Below, piece after piece: positions 1 through 7,525 of a stretch of 47,667 bases of DNA (position 1 is its first letter; the number at the start of each line of letters is the position of its first letter). Position numbers and translations under genes: made by a program. Origin of the DNA: Microbacterium sp. MYb54 (GTDB lineage: Bacteria > Actinomycetota > Actinomycetes > Actinomycetales > Microbacteriaceae); assembly GCF_002979515.1 (NCBI RefSeq), contig NZ_PCPA01000025.1, forward strand, positions 1 through 47,667. The letters are read 5' to 3'. A model generated the notes under the pieces. That model saw only the letters and a list, made by a program, of their open reading frames with translations. It did not search any database and was not told the DNA's origin.

Positions 1-2
1 CC

Positions 3-482
3 GCCGCCCCCGGCACCCCCGACATCTCGCCGAGTGCACCGGATGCTGCCGAGTGCACGGCTTCTTCCGGTGAACAAGCCGTGCACTCGACGACAAGCCG
101 TGCACTCGGCGGCGAGGGCGCGTACTCCGACGCGTTGCTGGGAGCGTTCGCGGCGATCACGCCCGTCGCCTCCGCGGCGATCCAGGCGCTGGATGCCGGC
201 GACCGGGAGGGGTATCTGCGCATCCTCGGCCCGACCGAGGAGCTGAGCCGACAGGTCTTCGCGGCTCCCACGTTCTATTACAAGACCGGGGTCGCCTTCC
301 TCTCGTGGCTCAACGGGCACCAGCCCGCGTTCCAGATGGTCGGCGGACTCCACTCCGCCCGCAGCCTGCCGCATCTGAGCCGCATCGTCGAACTCGCCAA
401 CGCCTCGCTGGCGCTGGAGCAGCCCGACCTCGCCCGTGAACGGTGGCACGGCATGCTGCGTCTGAACGGAGTGGACGCATGA
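3..482 (+). CDS. DUF993 family (dihydrodipicolinate synthase-like) protein, C-terminal part
   Basis: The reading frame is open to the left edge, so only the last 160 codons are present. The segment from about ALLGAFAAITPVASAAIQAL through APTFYYKTGVAFLSWLNGHQ to the end resembles the C-terminus of DUF993 proteins, which are predicted class I aldolase-type TIM barrels found in actinobacterial sugar or inositol-like catabolic operons. The substrate is unknown. The stop codon overlaps the next start (ATGA), which indicates translational coupling to the isomerase gene. The first 40 or so visible residues are low-complexity and are encoded by a palindromic repeat that looks inserted in frame. They do not resemble the family. 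The catalytic residues lie outside the window. Confidence 0.7.
   Translation, partial: AAPGTPDISPSAPDAAECTASSGEQAVHSTTSRALGGEGAYSDALLGAFAAITPVASAAIQALDAGDREGYLRILGPTEELSRQVFAAPTFYYKTGVAFLSWLNGHQPAFQMVGGLHSARSLPHLSRIVELANASLALEQPDLARERWHGMLRLNGVDA
28..114. repeat. Palindromic repeat (GAGTGCACGGCTT family) inside the DUF993 gene
   Basis: The segment contains GCCGAGTGCAC (29-39) and GCCGAGTGCACGGCTT (48-63) in one orientation, and AAGCCGTGCACTCG (76-89) and AAGCCGTGCACTCGGC (95-110) in the other, so it can fold into nested hairpins. The same motif family, also next to a CACCGGATGC element, recurs at the right end of the window in the opposite orientation. The element is read through in frame by the DUF993 gene. 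It is probably a dispersed REP/MITE-like repeat. Confidence 0.75.
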
Positions 483-1357
483 GCGTTCCTTCGCAGACCC
501 CCGACCCGCGTCTGTCGATCAACCAGGCGACCGTCAAGTACGCCGACCTCGCCACGGCTCTGCGGGTCACGGCCGACGCCGGGGTGCAGGCCATCGGACT
601 GTGGCGCGAGCCGGTGAACGAGGTCGGCCTCGACGTCGCGGCCCGGATGCTCGGCGACTCGGGCCTGCGCTTCACGACCCACTGTCGTGGAGGCTTCTTC
701 ACGCTGCCGGCCGGAACGCAGCGGAACGCCGCGCTCGACGACAACCGCCGGGCGATCGAGGAGACGGCGACCCTGGCCGCTGCCGGTGCCGAGGGGTCGA
801 CCGCCGTGCTCGTGCTCGTCGCGGGCGGACTGCCCGAGGGATCGCGCGACCTGGTCGGGGCGCGTGAACGCGTGCGAGACGCGATCGGTGTGCTGGCTCC
901 GGAGGCGAAGGCGGCGGGCGTGACGCTCGCGATCGAACCGCTGCATCCGATGTACGCGTCCGATCGGGCGGTCGTCTCGACACTCGGACAGGCGCTCGAC
1001 ATCGCCGCCGACTTCGACGCGGACGTGGTCGGCGCCGCGGTCGACACCTTCCACATCTGGTGGGATCCGCAGGTGCTCGAACAGATCGCACGCGCCGGTC
1101 GTGAAGGACGCATCGCCACGTACCAGGTGTGCGACTGGAAGACGCCCCTCGCCGCCGACGTGCTGCTCTCGCGGCACTACACCGGAGACGGGGTGATCGA
1201 CTTCGGCTCGCTCACCCGTGCGGTGGTGGCGACCGGGTACGACCGCGACATCGAGGTCGAGATCTTCAACGCCGACATCTGGGCGGATGCTCCTTCGAGC
1301 GTCGTGCGCCGCACGGTCGAGACGTTCGCCGCCGCCGTCTCCCCGCACCTCGGTTGA
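479..1357 (+). CDS. Sugar phosphate isomerase/epimerase (xylose isomerase-like TIM barrel)
   Basis: This 292-residue protein of the AP endonuclease 2/xylose isomerase-like TIM-barrel superfamily starts at the ATG that overlaps the upstream stop codon. Seen in the sequence: the N-terminal SINQATVKYADLATALRVTA strand-helix unit, a GLWREPV segment, the acidic/His metal-site type motifs AIEPLHPMYA near residue 160 and AAVDTFHIWWDP near residue 190, and IEVEIFNADIW near the end. Members isomerise or epimerise sugars, keto-sugars or inositol-type compounds using a divalent metal. The position between a DUF993 gene and a second isomerase, with LacI and glycerate kinase downstream, suggests a cytoplasmic carbohydrate catabolic step. 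The exact substrate cannot be read from the sequence. Confidence 0.8.
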   Translation: MSVPSQTPDPRLSINQATVKYADLATALRVTADAGVQAIGLWREPVNEVGLDVAARMLGDSGLRFTTHCRGGFFTLPAGTQRNAALDDNRRAIEETATLAAAGAEGSTAVLVLVAGGLPEGSRDLVGARERVRDAIGVLAPEAKAAGVTLAIEPLHPMYASDRAVVSTLGQALDIAADFDADVVGAAVDTFHIWWDPQVLEQIARAGREGRIATYQVCDWKTPLAADVLLSRHYTGDGVIDFGSLTRAVVATGYDRDIEVEIFNADIWADAPSSVVRRTVETFAAAVSPHLG

Positions 1358-1393
1358 ACAGGGCGATCGGGCACGACTTGAGAGGATGACACC

Positions 1394-2158
1394 ATGACCC
1401 GAATCCGCGCAGGACTGTGCTCGGTGACGTTCCGAGCTCTCACGCCGGAGCGGATCGTCGAACTCGCGAAGGATGCCGGGCTCGAGACCATCGAGTGGGG
1501 CGGCGACGTGCACGTGCCGCCGGGCGATGTCGTCCGAGCAGCCGAGGTCGCCCGGATCACCATCGACGCCGGACTCGCGGTGGCCTCTTACGGGTCGTAC
1601 TTCCGCGCCGGGGTCGGGGAATCGCTCACGCCGATCCTCGACAGTGCCGAGGCGCTCGGCGCAGACCGGGTGCGTATCTGGGCGGGCGACGTCGGATCGG
1701 ATGCGGCCGCCGAGGGCGACCGGCGCGCCGTGGTCGCGCGACTCCAGGCTGCGGCATCCGAGGCCGAGGGGCGGGGGATCGGTCTCGCCCTCGAGTTCCA
1801 TTCCGGAACCATCGCCGATACGGCGCCGAGCACGCTGCGATTTCTGGCCGAGGTCGGCAGCCCTGCGCTGTCGACGTACTGGCAGCCGACGGTCGGCGCC
1901 GGGGTCGATGCGGTGCTGAACGACTACCGGGCGCTGGCCGCGCACACGAGTGCCGCGCATGTCTTCTCCTGGTGGCCGGAGCACGAGCGCCTGCCGCTGC
2001 GGGCCAGAGACGCCCTGTGGACGCGGTTCTTCGCCGAGGCCGGCACCGCTGCGACTCCGCCGCGAGATGCACTGCTGGAGTTCGTGCCCGGCGACGATCC
2101 GGCGCTGCTCGCGAGCGAGGCGGCAGCGCTACGGGGGTACCTCGTGGGGTCGGTGTGA
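1394..2158 (+). CDS. Second TIM-barrel sugar phosphate isomerase/epimerase
   Basis: This 254-residue protein is of the same superfamily as the preceding gene but clearly a different branch. It opens with RIRAGLCSVTFRALTPERIV, has the GLETIEWGGDVHVPPGD segment typical of substrate-pocket entry, and LALEFHSGTIADTAPS around residue 135, where the Glu and His are the expected metal ligands. A GAGAGG ribosome-binding site lies 8 nt before the ATG. The 36-nt gap to the upstream gene suggests co-transcription. Two isomerases in one operon often act on successive or diastereomeric intermediates. Reaction and substrate are unknown. Confidence 0.75.
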   Translation: MTRIRAGLCSVTFRALTPERIVELAKDAGLETIEWGGDVHVPPGDVVRAAEVARITIDAGLAVASYGSYFRAGVGESLTPILDSAEALGADRVRIWAGDVGSDAAAEGDRRAVVARLQAAASEAEGRGIGLALEFHSGTIADTAPSTLRFLAEVGSPALSTYWQPTVGAGVDAVLNDYRALAAHTSAAHVFSWWPEHERLPLRARDALWTRFFAEAGTAATPPRDALLEFVPGDDPALLASEAAALRGYLVGSV

Positions 2159-2173
2159 CGATGCCCCTGGAAG

Positions 2174-2179
2174 TAGGCT
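2174..2179 (+). promoter_or_regulatory. Putative -10 (TAGGCT) of a leaderless lacI-type transcript
   Basis: TAGGCT ends 7 nt before the ATG of the LacI-family gene, and no convincing Shine-Dalgarno sequence is present. A TANNNT hexamer at this spacing is the usual signature of leaderless mRNAs in actinobacteria. Confidence 0.45.
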
Positions 2180-2186
2180 CTGGGGC

Positions 2187-3257
2187 ATGACAAAGTCCGC
2201 ATCGTCCGCGGAACGACCTTCGCCGACGCGGGCCCAGCGTCACGCGCGGGGGCCCGCTCCCACGCTGCACGACGTCGCGCGCGAGGCCGGTGTGTCGCTG
2301 GCGACCGCGTCCCGAGTGCTCAACGGATCGGAGCGCAAGGTCGCCGAGTCGTTCCGGGAGCGTGTGGAGTCGGCGGCCGAGAAGCTGGGATACACCGCGA
2401 ACGTCTCGGCCCAGTCGATCGCTCGTGGCACGTCTCCGGTCATCGCCCTGCTCGTCGCCGACATCGCCGACCCCTACTTCGGCCTGATCGCTTCCGGTGT
2501 GGCCCGTGGCGCCGACGAGGAGGGGCTGGTCGTGACCATCGCGATCACCGAACGCGACCAGGCACGCGAGGCGCGGATCGTGCGTGCCCTGCGTGGGCAG
2601 CGTCCGCGCGGGCTGATCCTCGCCGCCTCCCGCACGCAGGAGCCGACGGAGACCGAGACCGCGCACGAACTCGCGGAGTTCGTGCGCCTGGGCGGCAGGG
2701 TCGTGGCGTTCGGGCCGGATGACGAAGGCGAGCGTCGCATCGAGATCGACAATCGTTCCGGTGCGGAGGCTCTCGGTCAGCGGATGGCCGAGGCCGGATA
2801 CCGCTCGGCGATCGCCCTCGGTGCGGCGGAAGGCGTGCGGACGTCGGACGATCGTCTGGCCGGCTTCCGTGCCGGATTCGAACCGGCCGGTGGTGTGGTG
2901 GAGAGCGTGCGCCGGGGAGACTTCCGCCGCGAATCGGGGGCGGCGGAGATGAAGAAGGCGCTCGTCGACGGCGTTGCGCCCGGCACCCTGATCTTCGCGA
3001 TCAGTGATGTGGTGGCGCTCGGAGCGATGTCCGCGATCCGTGATGCCGGGCGCGAGGTCGGCGGCGACATCGCGGTCTGCGGCTTCGACGACGTGCCGGC
3101 GAGCAGTGATGTCTCCCCGGCTTTGACGACGGTGCGCGTGCCGTTGAGCGAGGTCGGCTACCAGGCCTTCCGTGCGACGGTCGATGCCGACTGGGAGCAG
3201 GCGCCGTTGCCGCTCGAGATCGTCGTGCGCGCCAGCACCCCGGGGCTCGCGCAGTGA
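2187..3257 (+). CDS. LacI-family transcriptional regulator
   Basis: This 356-residue repressor has an N-terminal helix-turn-helix and hinge at about residues 26-80 (TLHDVAREAGVSLATASRVL, then a RESFRERV-like segment, KLGYTANVSAQSIA). A periplasmic-binding-protein-like effector domain follows, with PVIALLVADIADPYF, AISDVVALGAMSAI and the FDDVPASSDVSPALTTVR segment typical of sugar-responsive LacI proteins. The start is chosen because the HTH begins about 25 residues in and a -10-like hexamer lies just upstream. It sits inside the isomerase/glycerate kinase cluster and probably represses it in response to a sugar or intermediate. Its stop overlaps the glycerate kinase start (GTGA). Confidence 0.9.
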   Translation: MTKSASSAERPSPTRAQRHARGPAPTLHDVAREAGVSLATASRVLNGSERKVAESFRERVESAAEKLGYTANVSAQSIARGTSPVIALLVADIADPYFGLIASGVARGADEEGLVVTIAITERDQAREARIVRALRGQRPRGLILAASRTQEPTETETAHELAEFVRLGGRVVAFGPDDEGERRIEIDNRSGAEALGQRMAEAGYRSAIALGAAEGVRTSDDRLAGFRAGFEPAGGVVESVRRGDFRRESGAAEMKKALVDGVAPGTLIFAISDVVALGAMSAIRDAGREVGGDIAVCGFDDVPASSDVSPALTTVRVPLSEVGYQAFRATVDADWEQAPLPLEIVVRASTPGLAQ

Positions 3258-4360
3258 CCAGGGTCGTCCTGGCCCCGGACAGTTTCAAGGGCACGATCAC
3301 GGCTGCGGATGCGGCTGCAGCACTCGCCGAGGGATGGGCCGCTGTCGACCCCACCGCCGAGTTCGTGCACCGCCCGATGGCGGACGGCGGCGAGGGCACG
3401 GTGTCCGCTTTCGAGGCGGCGGTGCCCGGCGCTGTGCGGATGCCGATCACGGTCGACGGACCTGCCGGGGAGCGGATCGACACGTCGTGGCTGCTGCTCC
3501 CGCCCACGGATGATGCCCCGGCCGGCACGGCCGTCGTCGACCTCGGCTCGACCTCCGGCATCGAGCTGCTGCACGAGCTTCGCCCCTGGGATGCCGACAC
3601 GACGGGTCTCGGCCAGGCTCTGTCCGCAGCTCTCGACCACGGTGTCTCGCGGTTGGTCGTCGGCATCGGCTCCAGCGCATCCACCGATGGTGGCACCGGG
3701 ATGCTCTCCGCTCTCGGCGCGCGGTTCCTCGATTCCGCGGGTGTGCCGGTCGCGCGAGGCGCGCGCGGGCTCGACGACATCGCATCGGTCGATCTGACCC
3801 GACTGCGCACGGCACCCGAGGTGCGCGTGCTCACCGACGTCACCAACCCGCTCACAGGTCCGCGGGGGGCCGCCGCGGTGTTCGGCCCGCAGAAGGGTCT
3901 GCGCGCGGCATCCGACATCGCCCGCGTCGATGAGGGCCTGCATCGGCTCGCCGGGCTGCTCGGCATCGATCCGGCGGGTCGGGGAAACGGCGCGGCAGGG
4001 GGCACCGGAGCGGCCCTCGTGGCGTGGGGTGGCACACTCGCCCCGGGAGCCGCCGAGGTGGCCGCGCTCATCGGACTGGCCGACGCGATCGCCGAGGCCG
4101 ATGTCGTCATCACCGGCGAAGGCTCCTACGACGGACAGTCCGGTGACGGCAAGGTACCGTCGTTCCTCGCCGGGCTCGCCGCACACGCGGGCGCGGTGGC
4201 GATGCTCGCCGCCGGCCGCATCACCGCAGACGCCGACACCGCGCTGTTCACGGCATCCTTCTCGCTCACCGACCTCGCCGGGGCATCGGATGCCGCCCTC
4301 GCGGAGCCCGCTCGCTGGTTGCGAGAGGCCGGGGCAGCACTGGCACGCACCGCGTCCTGA
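3254..4360 (+). CDS. glxK: Glycerate kinase
   Basis: This 368-residue protein of the GlxK/GarK glycerate kinase family phosphorylates D-glycerate with ATP, feeding glycolysis. Signatures are the N-terminal VVLAPDSFKGTITAADAA, the MADGGEGTV motif near residue 38, the GIGSSASTDGGTGML loop near residue 138, TDVTNPLTGPRGAA and VITGEGSYDGQS. It starts at a GTG overlapping the LacI stop, so regulator and enzyme are translationally coupled. The context implies that the upstream sugar or acid pathway ends in glycerate. The family assignment is secure; whether the product is 2- or 3-phosphoglycerate is not visible. Confidence 0.9.
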   Translation: MTRVVLAPDSFKGTITAADAAAALAEGWAAVDPTAEFVHRPMADGGEGTVSAFEAAVPGAVRMPITVDGPAGERIDTSWLLLPPTDDAPAGTAVVDLGSTSGIELLHELRPWDADTTGLGQALSAALDHGVSRLVVGIGSSASTDGGTGMLSALGARFLDSAGVPVARGARGLDDIASVDLTRLRTAPEVRVLTDVTNPLTGPRGAAAVFGPQKGLRAASDIARVDEGLHRLAGLLGIDPAGRGNGAAGGTGAALVAWGGTLAPGAAEVAALIGLADAIAEADVVITGEGSYDGQSGDGKVPSFLAGLAAHAGAVAMLAAGRITADADTALFTASFSLTDLAGASDAALAEPARWLREAGAALARTAS

Positions 4361-4379
4361 TCCGGTCGATCGATCCGTG

Positions 4380-4411
4380 ACTCGGCCGTTCGCTTCCTGA
4401 CCCGGCCGAGT
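4380..4411. terminator. Candidate bidirectional terminator between glycerate kinase and pgm
   Basis: ACTCGGCCG and CGGCCGAGT form a 9-bp inverted repeat with a 14-nt loop between two convergent genes. A further GGCCGAGTCG copy follows. There is no clear T-tract, as is common in high-GC actinobacteria. Confidence 0.4.
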
Positions 4412-4435
4412 CGACCGGCCGAGTCGAGCGGAGTG

Positions 4436-6079
4436 TCAGCCCCCGAGGGCCGCCGACACCACGGCGCGGGCCTCGGCCTGCACCTCGGCGAGGTGCTCCG
4501 GGCCGCGCAGGCTCTCGGCGTAGAGCTTGTAGACGTCTTCGGTGCCCGACGGGCGGGCGGCGAACCAGGCGTGCTCGGTCTGCACCTTGAGCCCGCCGAT
4601 CGCCGCGCCGTTGCCGGGCGCATGCGACAGCTTCGCGGTGATCTCCTCGCCGGCGAGAGTGGTCGCCGTCACGGCCTCGGGGGCGAGCTTGCCGAGAGTG
4701 GCCTTCTGCTCCGGCGTCGCCGGGGCGTCGACGCGCTGGTACGCGGAGGAGCCGAACGCCTGCTCCAGCTCGGCGTACCTCTCCGAGGGGGTCTTCCCGG
4801 TGACGGCGATGATCTCGGCCGCCAGCAGACACAGCAGGATGCCGTCTTTGTCGGTCGACCACACCGAGCCGTCCCTGCGCAGGAACGAGGCGCCGGCCGA
4901 CTCCTCGCCGCCGAACGCGACCGAGCCGTCGAGGAGCCCGGGCACGAACCACTTGAACCCGACCGGAACCTCGAGCAGGCGTCGGCCGAGCGACTCGGCG
5001 ACGCGGTCGATGATCATCGACGACACCAGGGTCTTGCCGATCGCCGCGTCACGCGGCCAGTCCTCCCGATGCGAGAACAGGTAGTCGATCGCGACGGCCA
5101 GATAGTGGTTCGGGTTCATCAGTCCGGCATCCGGGGTCACGATGCCGTGCCGGTCGGCGTCGGCATCGTTCCCGGTGAGGATGTCGTAGGAGCCCTTCTT
5201 CGCGACCAGCGACGCCATCGCCGAGGGGGAGGACGGGTCCATCCGGATCTTCTCGTCCCAGTCCAGCGTCATGAAGCGCCAGGTCGGGTCGACCTCGGGG
5301 TTCACGACGGTGAGGTCGAGGTCGTGCATCTCGGCGATCAGCGCCCAGTACTCCACCGATGCTCCGCCGAGCGGATCGGCGCCGATGCTGACGCCGGCGT
5401 TGCGGATGGCGTCGATGTCGATGATCGTCGGCAGATCGCGCACGTAGGCGTCGCGGAAGTCGTAGCCGGTGAGGGAGTCCCAGTCGATGTCGGCGAAGCG
5501 CTCGAGCTTGACGCCCTCGAGTCCCGCGGAGATGAGCGCGTTCGCACGGTCGGCGATCCAGCCCGTGGCGTCGGTGTCGGCAGGTCCTCCGTGCGGCGGG
5601 TTGTACTTAAAGCCGCCGTCGCGTGGCGGGTTGTGCGATGGCGTGACGACGATGCCGTCGGCGCGGCCGGGATCGTCGGCGGCCTTGTCGCGGTTGTAGG
5701 TGAGGATCGCGTGGCTGAGCGCCGGCGTCGGCACCCATGAGTCGCGGGAGTCGACGCGCACGTCGATGCCGTTCGCGAGCAGCACCTCGATGGCGCTGCG
5801 CTCCGCCGGCAGTGAGAGAGCGTGCGTGTCACGGCCGAGGAACAGCGGACCGGTGATGCCCTGGGCGTCGCGGTAGTCCACGATCGCCTGCGTGGTGGCG
5901 AGGATGTGGTTCTCGTTGAAGCTGTTCGAGAGCGAGGATCCGCGATGGCCGCTGGTGCCGAACGCGACCCGTTCGGCCGGAACCTCGGGGTTCGGGGTTC
6001 GGTCGTAGTAGGCGGCGATCAGCTCGTCGACGTCGATCAGGTCACTTTCCTCCGCGGGGAGGCCGGCACGGCTGGTCAT
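4436..6079 (-). CDS. pgm: Phosphoglucomutase (alpha-D-glucose phosphate-specific)
   Basis: This 547-residue protein has the same length as E. coli Pgm. It interconverts glucose 1-phosphate and glucose 6-phosphate, linking glycolysis to glycogen and envelope precursors. Seen: RVAFGTSGHRGSS near residue 40, the phosphoserine loop TPSHNPP with Ser148, the metal loop LTGNDADADRHG, a sugar-binding FGGEESAGASF motif and a C-terminal WFAARPSGTEDVYKLYAES phosphate-binding loop. All expected catalytic motifs are intact. The start is chosen so that the N-terminus matches the family length. A CAGACT hexamer 6 nt before the ATG may make the message leaderless. It is divergent from pheA. Confidence 0.95.
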   Translation of the reverse strand: MTSRAGLPAEESDLIDVDELIAAYYDRTPNPEVPAERVAFGTSGHRGSSLSNSFNENHILATTQAIVDYRDAQGITGPLFLGRDTHALSLPAERSAIEVLLANGIDVRVDSRDSWVPTPALSHAILTYNRDKAADDPGRADGIVVTPSHNPPRDGGFKYNPPHGGPADTDATGWIADRANALISAGLEGVKLERFADIDWDSLTGYDFRDAYVRDLPTIIDIDAIRNAGVSIGADPLGGASVEYWALIAEMHDLDLTVVNPEVDPTWRFMTLDWDEKIRMDPSSPSAMASLVAKKGSYDILTGNDADADRHGIVTPDAGLMNPNHYLAVAIDYLFSHREDWPRDAAIGKTLVSSMIIDRVAESLGRRLLEVPVGFKWFVPGLLDGSVAFGGEESAGASFLRRDGSVWSTDKDGILLCLLAAEIIAVTGKTPSERYAELEQAFGSSAYQRVDAPATPEQKATLGKLAPEAVTATTLAGEEITAKLSHAPGNGAAIGGLKVQTEHAWFAARPSGTEDVYKLYAESLRGPEHLAEVQAEARAVVSAALGG

Positions 6080-6153
6080 CCCCTCAGTCTGCCCCCTGTT
6101 CGGCAGGACCGCATCCGGGAAGTCACCGGGAGATCGGTCCCGTCGCCGAGGGC

Positions 6154-6159
6154 TAAGGT
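6154..6159 (+). promoter_or_regulatory. Putative -10 (TAAGGT) of a leaderless pheA transcript
   Basis: TAAGGT ends 7 nt before the chosen GTG. This arrangement supports that GTG over the in-frame GTG nine bases upstream, which would overlap the hexamer. Confidence 0.4.
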
Positions 6160-6166
6160 GAAACCC

Positions 6167-7108
6167 GTGACTGAACGCCGCACCTACAGCTATCTCGGCC
6201 CTGCCGGAACCTTCACGGAGGCGGCGCTCGATCAGGTGGCCGAGGCCCGCGGCCAGGACTGGCGCCCCGTGCACAACGTGGGCGAGGCTCTGGCCGACGT
6301 GCTCGAGGGCCGCAGCGACGCCGCGATGATCGCGATCGAGAACTCGATCGAGGGCGGCGTCTCCACCACGCAGGACGCCCTCGCCACGCTCCCAGGGCTC
6401 CGCATCATCGGCGAGTACCTGGTGCGGGTGAACTTCGTGCTCGTCGCTCCCCGGGGCACGACGCTCGACCAGGTCGAGGTGATCGCGGCACATCCGGTCG
6501 CGTACGCCCAGTGCCACGGCTGGCTCGGGGCACACCTGCCATCGCACTCGCACGTTCCCGCGTCGAGCAACGTGGCCTCGGCGATCGGCGTCCTCGACGG
6601 CACGCTCCCCGCACAGGCCGCCATCGCAGCCCCCGGCATCGTGAACCACTACGACGTCGACGTGCTGGCGGACGGCATCGGCGACAACGCCCAGGCCGTG
6701 ACCCGCTTCGTGCTGGTCACGCGCACGACCCGTTCACCTGAGCCGACCGGGGCCGACAAGACCTCGCTGATCGTCGAGCTCCCGCACGACCACCCCGGCT
6801 CGCTCCTCGAGATGCTCGAGCAGTTCTCGACCCGCGGCATCAACCTCTCACTCATCGAGTCGCGGCCGATCGGCGACGAGCTCGGCCGCTACCGCTTCGT
6901 GATCGACGCCGACGGTCACATCGAGCACGAGCGCATGGCCGACGCGCTGCTCGGCATCCGCCGGTTCAGCCCGCGCGTGGTCTTCCTCGGCTCGTACCCG
7001 CGTGCGGACCGTCAGATCGTGCAGTACCCCGACCGCTACTCCGACGACGTGTTCGTCGAGGCGCGCGACTGGCTGCGTGGCATCCTCTCCGGCGAGCCTG
7101 ACGCCTGA
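6167..7108 (+). CDS. pheA: Prephenate dehydratase
   Basis: This 313-residue monofunctional prephenate dehydratase converts prephenate to phenylpyruvate in phenylalanine synthesis. The PDT domain (about 1-185) begins YSYLGPAGTFTEAAL, contains AMIAIENSIEGGVSTTQDAL, and ends with the catalytic TRF motif in QAVTRFVLV. The C-terminal ACT domain (about 200-280) has HPGSLLEML and the LSLIESRP motif that binds phenylalanine for feedback inhibition. No chorismate mutase domain is fused. An alternative in-frame GTG lies three codons upstream. The gene is divergent from pgm. Confidence 0.95.
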   Translation: MTERRTYSYLGPAGTFTEAALDQVAEARGQDWRPVHNVGEALADVLEGRSDAAMIAIENSIEGGVSTTQDALATLPGLRIIGEYLVRVNFVLVAPRGTTLDQVEVIAAHPVAYAQCHGWLGAHLPSHSHVPASSNVASAIGVLDGTLPAQAAIAAPGIVNHYDVDVLADGIGDNAQAVTRFVLVTRTTRSPEPTGADKTSLIVELPHDHPGSLLEMLEQFSTRGINLSLIESRPIGDELGRYRFVIDADGHIEHERMADALLGIRRFSPRVVFLGSYPRADRQIVQYPDRYSDDVFVEARDWLRGILSGEPDA

Positions 7109-7120
7109 CGTCACCCGCCC

Positions 7121-7137
7121 GACCGCCCAGCGCGGTC
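7121..7137. terminator. Weak hairpin between pheA and a convergent gene
   Basis: GACCGC-N5-GCGGTC forms a short stem just after the pheA stop and before the end of the convergent small gene. No T-tract is present. Confidence 0.3.
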
Positions 7138-7153
7138 AAGCGGATGCCGTGGT

Positions 7154-7363
7154 TCAGTGCTCCTGGAATCGCGGCCAGTCGCTGCCGGGCGCCATGTGCG
7201 AGTGCAGAGCACCCTTGGCCGATGCCAGGCTCGGGTACGTTCCGGTCGAGGCTTCGGACCCGACCATCGTGACCGTGTAGCCGTCCTCATCGTGACGGAT
7301 GCTGCCGACCACTCCGTTCGGGCCGTACGCCACCCAGAGGGCGAGGGTCTTGGTGGTGCTCAT
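7154..7363 (-). CDS. Small conserved hypothetical protein (69 aa)
   Basis: The start is set by an AAGGAG ribosome-binding site 8 nt before the ATG. The protein has no signal peptide or membrane segment. It contains LWVAYGPNGVVGSIRHDEDG, a short beta-rich pattern, then YPSLASAKGALHSHMAPG and a C-terminal DWPRFQEH. Similar proteins are seen in related actinobacteria, but I do not recognise a characterised family or function. Codon use fits the surrounding genome. It lies downstream of three tandem repeats and may have its own promoter there. Confidence 0.65.
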   Translation of the reverse strand: MSTTKTLALWVAYGPNGVVGSIRHDEDGYTVTMVGSEASTGTYPSLASAKGALHSHMAPGSDWPRFQEH

Positions 7364-7465
7364 GATCGAACTCCTTCCACTGCCGGTGGCCCGTGCGTCC
7401 GCCGGTGCGGTTGCGCACCAGACGGCCACACTGATGGTGACGCTACGCCTGCGGCCCCCGGAAAG

Positions 7466-7525
7466 CCAGGGGTTGACAGACGGTCCCAGGGGTTGACAGA
7501 CGGTCCCAGGGGTTGACAGACGGTC
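7466..7525. repeat. Three perfect 20-bp tandem repeats containing TTGACA
   Basis: CCAGGGGTTGACAGACGGTC occurs three times head to tail without mismatches. The third copy runs into the stop codon of the luciferase-like gene. Each unit contains a TTGACA hexamer on the plus strand (TGTCAA on the minus strand). It lies between two minus-strand genes. Confidence 0.95.

Noticed and set aside
4433..5740. Plus-strand open frame opposite pgm
   Set aside because: It overlaps a complete, family-length phosphoglucomutase. The antisense product is Arg/Gly/Val-rich with no motif.
7466..7525. CRISPR-like array
   Set aside because: The three repeats are directly adjacent without spacers, and no cas genes are present.
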